Source of the DNA: Diphasiastrum complanatum
Lineage: Eukaryota; Streptophyta; Lycopodiopsida; Lycopodiales; Lycopodiaceae
Assembly: GCA_029204225.1 (NCBI GenBank)
Contig: MU831863.1
Coordinates: forward strand, 36,009-100,008
Length of the DNA stretch: 64,000 nt
Direction: 5' to 3'
Part shown: positions 10,841-23,429 of the stretch, one piece after another
Numbering within the stretch: the first letter of the stretch is position 1
Layout: every line of letters starts with the position of its first letter
The notes under the pieces: generated by a model
Told to the model about the DNA's origin: nothing
The model's database searches: none
Seen by the model: the letters and a program-made list of their open reading frames with translations, nothing else
Program-made: the position numbers and the translations under genes

Positions 10841-11593
10841 CTACTTGTATAAATAAGCATCCACTTTCTTAGATTCATCATATGTAGTAAGCTTCGTGTT
10901 GACATCCATCAGTGTGCTCAAAGGCTTACAATCCTGCATATTGAACTTATAAAACAAATCTCGTGCATATTTGCTTTGTGTAAGAAAGACAACGTCTTTC
11001 GTTTGCCCTACTTCAATGCCAAGACAATAGTGCATCAATCCTAGATCGCTCATGTCAAAAGCATTGGAAAGATTTGATTTGATTTCATCAATTACGCTCT
11101 CATTATTTCCTGTAATAATCAAATCATCCACGTACAAAACAATGAACACTATATTTGAATCTTGTATTAGAATGTAAAGATTAGAATCAGCTTACTCTTT
11201 ACCATTCCCCTTCGCTTGAAGTCTCCTTGGCTCAACAAATCCTTGAGGTTGTACTAGTACACCTCTTCATCCAGCACTCCATTAAAGAAAAGCATATTTA
11301 ATGTCCATTTGCTGGATCTTCCAACCATAGAAAGCAGAAATAGCAATGATAGAACGTATAGTTACCATCTTAGCTACGGGTGCGAAGGTTTTCTCAAAAT
11401 CAATACCTTCCTGCTGCTCAAATCCTCTCACAACCAACCATGATTTGTACTTGTTGAGTTGCCCATCCACTCCATATTTGATCTTATAAATCCACTTGCA
11501 AGTGATAGGCGTCTTACCGTCAAGTAGCTCAACCAAGTTCCACGTTCTATTTTCGATATGGCCTCCATTTCTATTTCCATAGCTGCATGCCAC
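10841..11593 (-). pseudogene. Copia RT relic (copy B) with internal deletion
   Basis: Minus strand gives RTWNLVELLDGKTPITCKWI, FAPVAKMVTIRS, QQMDIKYAFL (11282-11593), then [14 protein letters not shown] and LGLMHYCLGIEV (10841-11149). Between them the sequence shifts frame and lacks about 100 nt that copy A (about 1378-1467) has, including the [12 protein letters not shown] block. It is the same family as copy A, clearly dead. Confidence 0.9.
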
Positions 11594-11599
11594 TCCTTT

Positions 11600-12502
<903 letters not shown>

Positions 12503-15500
12503 TACCGTGCTTGATTATGGACTTAGCCAGCTTCTATCACAGGTTAGGGAAGCCTTCGAAGCGACTATACAAGTCTTGAGCACTTACTTCATCAAAGGAT
12601 TCATTATCTCGTATTTGTTATTCTTGAGTGTATGGGCCTTGTGGAGCCAATGGAGTGCGCTAGTACACCTCAAGGTACTCTGCATGATCATAGCATCTAC
12701 ATGGGCGAGCCTAGGAGGGTGCTCTTGTTGATTAGAAATCTCTTTACTAGTCATTCTTTATAACTCTTGGTGAGAGTTTGTGTGTGCTCTTGTTGATTCC
12801 TAGTATAAGTTGGCTTAACTTTTGTTGATACTACTTGAATTATAGTAGTTCAATTTCCATAAGAATTGGCTGGATAGTAGGGCGACCGGGCTTGTGTGTA
12901 AAAACTACAAAACGTTCAAAGTTGGACATGTTTTTATTTGCTCTCTAATTTCTAGCATTGCTCATACAATTGGATTTTTCTAGTATGTTGAATGATTTGC
13001 TCTTAGAATTTGTGGTATTTGCTAAGTGCCGACCAATTTTGTAGCAATTGGTTGTGTAACATGTGAGAATGAATTGTTCTCAAATTTTGGAATTTGTATT
13101 GCTCCAAATTTTTTAAAATAGCTCATGGTTTGGTTTTATGAGCTTACTTCGATGTTCATCTCCAAAATATGGCAGATACTATATGTAGGACAACCTTGCA
13201 TGCCAAGATTTGTTGTCTTCTAACATCTATACATTGATTTCTCATAGTTTCCATTTCCACTCAAAATTTTGCTTCTTTTTGGTTGAAATTGAAGTTAAGT
13301 ACTTCAAACAAAATGAAATCTTCTCCTAAACAAAAGAAAATATCGGCAATGGCAATGCTTAACAAAGATAACTGGACCCTGAGATGATTCATTTAGTTTG
13401 AAAGGCGGAAAATTTTGTACTTAAGGTAACTGATTGTTCAATACGGAGTCTACTCATTATTTTGTAGATTCTTCGTGCAAAAGCTAAAAGTCTCAACTAT
13501 AGCAAGTGACCATCAGTACATAGTTAGACAGGTCTCCGATTGATACTGCAATCTGGAATGTGAAAGTCCAAAATCATGCACTAACTCAACATGAGTTTAC
13601 CAAGAAACTCAGTTTTTATGTTATGAATTTGTACCACAAAGACTATCATTCTTTGTTAAGAATGGTTTTATAGCAAGGTGGATATTTTAAAGTTGATTAC
13701 AAGACTCATCAGTTCAATTTTTTAATGGCAATAAAGTGGTTAATTTAGTGATATGTGTATTGCACTACCTATGGTTTCAAGCATGGAAGTATCAAAAAAC
13801 TTTTCAAATTCTGAGACAAGCATCATCTATCACTGGAAAGAGTTCAACTGCACCTTGTACTTTACATATAATGCAAACCTATGTCAATCATAAGGAAAAA
13901 AAGGTGGTATTCGTGCAAAAATCTACCCAAAGAAACTCAATTTTTCGATAGAAACCTCAAGAAACGAAAATATCCCAATTTTAAGCTTTTGTGTCCCACC
14001 ACTTATTTGAAGGGTGATTATCCTCAAAAGAAGTTAAGCCACATTTTTTATCTTAGGGTTGTCTCTCCAAACTCCCTTGTCAACATTAATGACAAATGTA
14101 GATATTATGCCAAAATAAAAGTTGCATTAATTGGCAAAATTGATAATTTAGACGGTCCACTCTGCCTATGTAATTGACTGTCTATCAATAAACTCTATTC
14201 AAAATAAAATAATGCCACTAACGTTACATTCTATGGTTCACAATCAGCCCCTTCTGTGGAGTTTACCAGGACGAATGGGCCAAGCATGGCCCATTCATTA
14301 TACTTCTCAAACCTCCATTGTTCCAACATCCTTCAAACGACTATAGGAAGCATATGCTCATGCTACTTATCATTGTCAACTATCAGTAGTAAGCTTAAAA
14401 ATATTGCAATGAAATTTGCTCATCACAAGCAGATGAGGGCAAAAATAAATTTTTCTGCTTTTGCTTGTTGCTAGCAAAGAGCTACTGTAGATAATGATAA
14501 GAGCTGTATCAATACTCTTGTAGGTTGTTGGAGCAGCATTGGGGCAAAACACATTTGTCCCAAAGTCGCTCATTGTTGGTGACGAGCATGAGTGGCTTTG
14601 GGAAATTTTTATTTTTGGCCTAGTGCCACTACACTACACTAGTACTTTCTTGATCCAGAGCTGCTCCATTGCCAACAATGAGTAGCGTAGGAGGAAATTG
14701 TTTTTGCACCAACACCCCTCCGTAGTGTTTCCACCAGATTCAAAATCAACTGTTTCAGAATCGGATGCATCGGCATAAATCGTGGTTCAAAACCGGGTCC
14801 ATCCCAAAAGAATTGGCAATAAGACTTTTTGCAAAAAAATTTAGCTCTAATGTTAAATATATCTAATGTAGTTTGTATAATGTCTACAATCTTATTAAAT
14901 CTTATAGATATTAGATTGCTAATGAATACATACACTGCTTGTAGAAATTTGAAATTAGTGTTCACAAAATCAGAAGTGCAAATGGCAATGTTGGACAATT
15001 CAAATTTCACAAACTACATTCCATGTTCCAACTTCCACACAACATTATGATTTATGATTTATCCATGATCCATCATCAAAACATCCACCACAATAAACTT
15101 TCCGCTCCCAAATCAAAGAACAATTATTGATAATTAACACAATCACAGAATCGTTCAAAATCAAAGAAACATTTTTTTCCGGGCCCCATTCAAATTGAGC
15201 CAAAAATTTTATTGACGAATCACGATTCGTTCACCAACAAATTGCGGTTCATGGAAACACTACACTCCAGGGCACCTTGCAGCAGCGTTGGGAGAATATT
15301 TTTGCTCCACAGTAATTCATTGCTAGTGATGAGCAACTATGGGACAGATCGTATTTGCCCCAATTCTACTCCCATGAACCCTACAACGGCAGTGGGCCAA
15401 AAAAGATTTGTATAGCTGCCCATCGTCCAGAGCTCTGAGACAAAAAATCTTGAGCCTTGGCAATGGGCAGCTCTGAGTCAAAGATATTTATGCGCAAGGT

Positions 15501-16819
15501 CGCTCGAATCTTATTTTCAAAAATCTAGCGATCATGTGTACTTGGAGCAATTCCAGAAGTTGGTGGCACAAAGTGAAAAACGTTTCCAATTATACAAGAG
15601 AAGCATCATGATTCTTTGGCCTGATCTCACAGAGGACTGAATGGGGCCAACTCGCAAGAGAGGTTACGCTACTTAAAGTGCATCCTACCAGACTTTCTAA
15701 AGATGCACTTCAGATCGACCTTATCTCTAGGATAATTCTGAATGAATGGATATCAAATTGTCCCTGAGACAATGATTGCAAAGGAATCCCAGCACTGTAG
15801 GAAACTGCACTGTATTATGTAGTCGGAACATAAAACCATCCCAATCATTTAAGTACAGCTTGACTTTATCAAACAACTAGCAAGACAAAGATCATTTTCA
15901 CAAGAGATAAGGATCATGTGCACAAGAGACCAAAACCATAAGAGTGTCCATACTTGATCTCATCCATACAGCAGATTATTTGACTACAAGCTTGCCGTAA
16001 TCCAAGAAGTTCATATTCTTTCTGACACCCCTCCACAGGCATTATTCACAAGTTTAGGAATCTATGCACAGGTACTGTTTGGTAAGCACTTTGTTCACTA
16101 TTTCCGATACTCTGCTAACTTGGTCCCAAAATTTGCTAAGGGCTCGCAGAGTTGCTCCAGAAAATAATTCTGCTCTTTGCAAAGAAATTGCCCAATGACG
16201 CCTGTTTTTGGTTCAGCAGACAGGATATTGGCACCTACCTACAAAAATGTGTCTTTGCTTGATATCCTCTTTTAATACAAATTTTACATCAGACCTTCCG
16301 TGTATTGTGTCGCTATCTTGCAACAAAGGCAGCAAGTTACATCTGATTCACTCATCAGACAGTGCAAATGCTTATAAGAAATATGTGTCAGCTAACAGAA
16401 CATTACCCTAGTTTATAAGGAAGAACTTTCAATATATGATAACCAGGGCAAAAGAAGAATCAGAACAAATATATGGGTTAGCTAACAAAGCATTATCCTC
16501 CTATACAAAAAAAAAAATTCATAACATAAAAATCAGTCCATTGGAAAGCATACCTTAAAAGATGTTGGCCGCAAGTATCATTTTTACATTCTTGTCATAT
16601 TCGCACTAAAAGACAATAACAGAAGTTGCATCAATAACCTCTCAATAAGTCTTCGTCTACTGTTGCTACTAGCAGTACAAACTTCTATCAAAATTTGGCT
16701 GCAGAAAGAAATATTGAGTACTTCCACATGAAATGGCACTATTTGAATAAAAATCAATTATCAATCACTTGAATCCAAACCATGAAGAGATTCCAGAAAC
16801 CTCACCTTTTGAACTTGGA
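12503..16819. other. Noncoding region downstream of the PHD gene
   Basis: No ORF here shows a domain. Between 14270 and 15480 there are diverged blocks with alternating words such as CATTGTTGGTGACGAG and an inverted CCATTGCCAACAATGAG, plus GGGACAGATCG-like words, suggesting old TIR-type repeats. 15500-16819 probably contains the 3' UTR and flank of the minus-strand gene. Confidence 0.45.
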
Positions 16820-16930
16820 TTATTCAAGCTTGCTATTTTCAGGAATCCCCGGCAATGACAAAATTGCTTTTTGCATGACAGACGAACCAGAGAAAACCAT
16901 CATTTGGAACTGTGAAAAGAACTCCTGAAG
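16820..16930 (-). CDS. Exon 20: C-terminus and stop
   Basis: The acceptor is TTTGCCTGCAG|CTTCAGG. It encodes [20 protein letters not shown], then a short tail ending ...ENSKLE and TAA at 16820-16822. The 'F.GxSMLxK' family ending is recognisable as FSGSSVMQK. The 3' UTR should lie below 16820; I did not see a clear poly(A) signal. Confidence 0.9.
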   Translation of the reverse strand, partial: LQEFFSQFQMMVFSGSSVMQKAILSLPGIPENSKLE

Positions 16931-19900
16931 CTGCAGGCAAAGTTTGACAGAAATGACAGAATTCACATTGATCAGATTCTCAGTAATACAAGTTTTCTGC
17001 CGCATTATATACCTTTCAGAAACTCTGGTCAGAATATTTTGTTACCATATAGTAAATACCTTCCAGAAACTCTATTCAGAATATTTTGATACTTTACAAG
17101 TTTACATCATCTAAATTGATCTAGTCAACTACAACAAAAATATGTGAGTCAACCTGCTTGTGAGGCATTTGGCTAAATCCAAACTTTCTTAACCATATGC
17201 CTTCAGCTCCTTCAGCAGCAGGAACTAAAATTTGCCGAATTTGAAGAATGCCTAATAACCTCTCCACACACTGCAACAAGGCTTCACAGCAGCCCTGTAG
17301 AGGCATTCATTGCTTTTATCAATAACAAATCATGTTTTATTCTCCTTGGTAAATATTTTGCAGAACTAGCTGTGTTCTTATGCATGGAGCCAAAAAAAGC
17401 CCCTGAGGAAGTGTTGGTTGGGGTGGGGGTAGCATTTTGTATGCATGCCAAAAAGACAGCTGAATCACTATGTTGATACAAAAGGATATCCTAGTAAAAA
17501 ACCCAATTTAGGGAAATGCTAAAACAAATTTTTTATATCAGAAAAAGAGCTTATTGAAAATATAACTTGATATGAACAATCTCAGCATTGATGTAAAGCT
17601 TTACATAACATAAAGAACTAAAGCATGCTACTGGGTTCTGAATATGCTTCTCAGTGCTCAGAATGAGGACCATGCCTTCTCCATAATGGTAAACTTACCT
17701 GTAGCCGCTTCTGGAGCAACATGTTATCATTCCTTAACTATGATGCTCTCACAATCTACTGTGACCTAATCCCCTCTTGCACTTTATGCCATGTGACACC
17801 TGCTTTGACATTTCATTTGCATACTAGCCATACTCATGCCACATTGCCCTACCTCACCAAGAACACAGATGATTACTTCGCAGTAATGAATGTGCCTTCA
17901 TAGCTGCTCAAAGAGAAAGACTTCTGTATCTGTTCTGCAGAGTTCTTCTGAGTTTCTACTAAGCCAACCCTTGGATGATGTGGTGGAATAATGAATTGAC
18001 CTCCAAGTAAGTGGCTTCTCTAATTCTTGATTGCTTGCAGCCTAATGATCAATGTTATGGACTTTCTCCATAGACATAACTGGAGACCGTTCGATTTGTG
18101 ACAGTTTTTTACTAGTATTCACTGTTTTAGGTTGAAATTCGTCGAATCTACGGTATGTAAATGATCTTAAGGATTGTACTTGCTGTTTTTCAGTCATTAA
18201 GATAGGTTCTAATGATTGCATGCTTGTTCTTTGGTCAAGATCGGGATCGAGACACTACTTCGGTAGCTAGAATTAACTATAAGAATCAATATAGAGCTTA
18301 ATCAAAACCTTCGGCACTTGCATGTAGGTGAATTACAGTAGGTAGGGTTTGATTGCACTTGCATGCAGATCTGATCCATCAGAATTTACAGAAAAAGTCA
18401 AAAATTGGTCAAAAAGCAAAGTTTTTTTTCACTATTTTGGAAGATTTTTTCAATGTCTTTGCATAAAACTTTGCATGCACGTTCTCAGTAGTGTATTGAA
18501 GCTGTCCAGAGGCTGTGACAAAGTTTGGTAGGCAATGGTCACTGTTAGGCGTCTCAAAACATCAAATATTAGTGTATTTTTTATGGTTTTTGAGCATGAA
18601 TAACTTGCTATACTAAACCTGAAACCTTTGAACTTGTTCACAGTATGAAAAATAGGTTGTACTGCCACTGACTCACGCCCTCATGCACCCACCTTGGTGG
18701 TGGGCGGCTTAGGCACCGTCTATCCAAAGATTAGCTTGATGGCACCCTCCATAGAGACAATTTTCAGTGGATCTAAGCCTATGGATGCTTGCTGGACCTG
18801 ATAGAAGCTTCTACTGCTATCTGATGAATCTTAGCAGAGTGCTTGTAACCTTTGATTGATTGCATGTAAGTCTGAGGCATGAGTTTTGAGAAACCATGCT
18901 TGAAAAAGTGCATCCTGAATTCAGTTTGTTACAGCTCGCACGTGTGAAGCCAAGTGACACGGTGACATCGCAGTCATCTTGCTAACCTACTTTCCCTTTG
19001 TACTGTGCTTTACAGCGACCAATTTGATGCTCTCTAGCCAAAGTTTTGATTGTCGGAAGTTTTGGTAGTTTTTAGTTCAAATTTGGCAAAAATTTTGAAA
19101 TGTTCTCATTGCATGTTCTAAATCACGTTGCATGTCTGGGAACATGATACTGTGGTGTTACAGTAGTTTGATTAGTTAAATTTCATGGATGGATACAGTT
19201 TGAGTGCAGCTAAAAAGTGATTTTTGAGTTAATTAGGCAGTTTACGTAAAAAAGTCGATTTTCTCAAATCACTGCATGTTGAATTTGATGCACACCGAAT
19301 GGTTCGAAATCAGTTTGAAATGGAATGGTGATAGTGAAACTGAAATTTCGATAGTCTAATCCAAAAACAGCAAATCAATCGATTTTTTGGGCTGGAACAA
19401 CAACACTAGAGATTCTATAACACCTCAAGAAGCTGTCTCCACCTTTTCTCTCACCAACATCCTCAAGAAACAAGCAAAAATTGAAGATTTCTCCACTTTC
19501 TCTCTCTAGAACAAGGCTCTGATACCAGACTAAGAGCTAGAGCCTATCAAGAGATCATGGACCATGTAAATCCTAAACCCTGCTTTGATGTAATATGTAT
19601 TATCATTCATGTTCTAAATTGAAGTTCCAAGTTTGAAGTGGCAAGGGCCAAGTTCTAACTTCTATGTCTTAACTTTTATGTTTTAAGAATGGGTGGAATA
19701 GTTATATTTATTGACCATTTATGTAAACTATAAATGCAATTGACAATTGCCATCTAAGTCTACTTTTCTTCATCAAATTTGATTCATCACTTAGGTTCTT
19801 AGAAGTTAGTACGTAGCTTACTAGTAACTACTTTCAAGTTTCAAATTTCTTATCCGATGATTGATTTGTTGAAGCATAATAAAATGTGCAATCATAATTT

Positions 19901-22900
19901 GTTCCAGGTTTGCCTTTATTTTCATTGTTCTGCAACGCCTCTTGAAGATGCATGGCAGCTTGAGACATATGGTGGTCTCATACCACTGGCCAGAGTGGAG
20001 GCCCTCACGAGAGCCTAAGGCTCAGCAATTTGAGAGGACTATGCTATCATCTCCTTTTTGGGATGATGCACGAGCCATATCACAGGGTTACAGACTCTTT
20101 ACAGTGTCATGTGCCTTACAAATAAAAAGGGCTGCACTTTGGGCCTTCTCTATGAGTTCATGGGCACGCTAGGAGAGCAGATTCGCACCTGCACTACCTT
20201 AAGTATAGAGAGGTTGGAAATTTTAACTTTCAGAATGACTAGTGTTCATATTCATTGATGAGATCTATTATCTATTATCTCTTATGTATTTAAGTATGGG
20301 ACATGTATGATGTATGATGTTCAGATTTTATAGGGTTGAAGAAATAAGAGAAAAGTGGCAAGCCACATGATGGGAGTAGTTCCATCAGCCTCCACATGCT
20401 ATGGCTTGCAATCTTCACCCTCTATGGAGGAATGAAGATCAGTTCCATGATGCAGAGCTCCAAAAGGAATGGCGCATATACATTGAGACGGTCTATCCTG
20501 ATCTTGTCATACAAGATTCACTCAGGGATGATCTCAATGTCTTTAGGTATGAGTCATGACATTTCTATAACATTTGCTATATTTTCAAGTCCTTAGTCTT
20601 TCTTGAATCCTAATCTTGTGAATGGCCACATTGTCACACTCGATACTACATAAGACCCACTCATGAATTATCATCCAGATGTATTGTCACGTGTGCACTG
20701 TGCAGGCACGAGACTCTTGAGTTTGGGTGTCTATGAGCACGGCTCAAAGCAGGACAATTGCGCCCTGTTTCATGGTGAAAAAAGTATGGGAATGATGTTC
20801 CTAGATTGCAAAAGCTCGCCATACGCATTCTCTCACAGGATTGCACAACAGTTGCATGTGAGAGGAATTGGAGTGTGTTCTCTCTACTTCATACAAAGAG
20901 GAGGAACAGGCTCAATGTTGCACAGTTAGACAAGTTGGTGTATGTGCACGCCAATCTGCAGCTTCTGAAGAAGTTAAAGGAGACGAGGGAGCCCGTACAG
21001 GACAATTGTAATTTGCAAGTCGCAATTGTGTTTGAGCATTGAAATTTGAAGTTTGAACTCCCAACTTTGAGCTATATTTTTATAACTTGATAGAATTAGT
21101 AAATACTTTAGTAAATAAAAAAGTCAAACTCTAATTTGAAGTTTTAGTGACATTCTACACTTGTTATTCTACATACTACATGTAAATCTAGATGAAATTG
21201 ATGTGACAAAAGTTTCAAACCTACTACCAAGGTCACAGGACGAGGAGGACGTGTATGCACTACTCCATAATGCCGCTTGATGTTTGCAAGTGAATTTCAA
21301 GTTCCAACTTTCAGAATTCAAGCTTTGTATTAGCCCTTGAGGCTTGGGGACTTGCAAGTTGGAAGTTTGAACTTTGAGCTTCATCCCATATTCTAAGTTC
21401 TAGCGTTAGAATTGAAACTTGAAATTTTAAACTTGTAATATGTGAATTGTAACCCTTTGCCAATCCCTGCGTGCAGGACCTACCACTCGGGTTGTTGCAC
21501 GACGCAGGACCAGGATGAGAGGGGAATAGGCTTCCAGTACTTGAGCTCTAGAGGACAAGGAGCCACTAGAAGACGAAGATGACACAGAGACCTCGAAAGC
21601 TGAAGTTGATAGCGATGATTCCTCGGAGGATGAGAATGATCCATCTGATGATGATGATCGCATTGATGAGGATCCTGCTCGTAAGCCTGCAAGTGCGAGC
21701 AGGTCACAGCTTCCATGGGTGACTAGGAAGAGGGTATGTTAGGCTTTAGCCTGCCTTGGCCCTGGAGGCTGGCCCATTTGGCATTTACTATTTAGGTATT
21801 TAGTTTATAGAAATTAGGAGTTGACTTTGAAGTTTTGAGATTATAAACTTCAGATTAGTTACTAACATATAGTAATTTGTTATCATGTGTACATTGTTAT
21901 TATCATTTATGGATGCGCTAAAATTACAATTATGATTCAAGACTCAAGTAACAAGTTTATATTTTGGTAATGTTCAGATGTGGAATGTAAACCAGCTTGC
22001 CATTCTCAATTTCAAAGAAGTGTAATTGTCTTTTGAGTCCGAGGATTTCTTGCCGAATAAAGCTGATGTCATAGGCAAAGAGGCCTTCAGTAGGTTTGGA
22101 AGGGGTATAATCAACTGTAGGCAGTTGATTAACCGCAAATGTTTCGGCAGCAGGGTGTCTTGGAAGATGCAGATGCGATGGACGAATCAGATGGAGATGC
22201 AATGGACAGACTTGAAGTAGGTACGATGGCAGCAGGTACCACAAACTCAGATGCGGAGGTGGTTTCCGGGCCGGAGGGCTCGGTTCAGCTTCCGGAACAG
22301 CAGGGTGTGGTAGAGAGTGGGGGGAGTTACCTCCCCCCCATTTGTTACATGGAGCCATGCGGTAGGACAGCGCTGATGGAGCGTGCTAGCAGCAGAGAGC
22401 CAACACCAGTAGCGTGGCCCTCAATACTACCTGGAACCAGTCAGTTCTCCCCAGAATCGCTCTATGTCGGTCCCTCTTGCAGATCTTCGGGCTTCGAATT
22501 TTCTTGATACTTCAATTTATCAGCAGCCTTGCACTCTCCCTTATAGCTTCATGCTTACGGTGATTGCTCAACGAGTTCCTCTATGGACTGTTTTCCTGAC
22601 TGGCTGCCCTCTTGATCTTGCCACCAACCGGACTCAAGTTTCCTTCTAAAATTGCAGACGCGCCCACTTTGATGCTTTCTGCACTCAAACCCTGCGAAAG
22701 CATTTGCTGAGTTCCGGTTGGCATCCAATGGCAGCAACGATCATATGGTAATCCCATTGGCAATCAGAAATCAATGTTTGCTTCCAATGCTCCAACGATG
22801 GCTCTTCCTCTAGCACTCTTAACGTCAAAGTTCAATATGAAGACAATATAGCAAATATCGGCTGAAAATGTGTTTGGCAGCATCATCACTATTCGTAGAT

Positions 22901-23364
22901 ATGTGAGCTTCAACGTAGGCCTTCCAATATTTTGCTGCAGTTGGAAAAGTTGCCAGAAGCTCCTCATACAAAGGTGCCGCCTCAGAAATAGGCCCCGCCT
23001 GAACTGCAGATACGCTTTTTAACCAAAGTTTCATCACCGCTGCTGAGAGTGATGCTCCTCATATAAATGATCATCCTGAGGATGCGAACATTCCAATGAG
23101 ATTACCAGAGAGAGAGAGAGTTCAGAAGGCCATTGCGCTCAGGAGGCCACCGCGCCCTGATACACAAAAAGGGTTTTGTTTATTTTCATTGGTCCACATT
23201 TGCCCTAAAACATATTTGAAGGGCATTTGAAGTGCAATGAAATTGGGTTGTAAAATGACGTGCATTTAGAGATTTCTAGAGAAATAACATGTGGCTTTAG
23301 AAACTCCTAGAAAGAAATTTCTAGAAAGATAGAAGGTATAAAAGAGAGGAGAGAGAGGCGTCAA

Positions 23365-23429
<65 letters not shown>

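Larger units (their letters stand above)
19541..22010 (+). mobile_element. hAT transposon remnant (copy A), C-terminal half
   Basis: From GAGCTAGAGCCTATCAAGAG (about 19541) the sequence parallels the hAT element at 39709-42313, first over about 200 bp of intron (compare 41128-41345), then again near the end (21925-21990 vs 41875-41940). In between it holds transposase exons absent from the other copy: about 19917-20171, 20340-20545, 20652-21042 and an acidic tail exon at 21478-21742. The 5' half is missing and no ends are seen. Confidence 0.75.

Noticed and set aside
21427-21716. Ser-rich and His-rich minus ORFs
   Set aside because: Antisense shadows of the acidic hAT tail exon on the plus strand.
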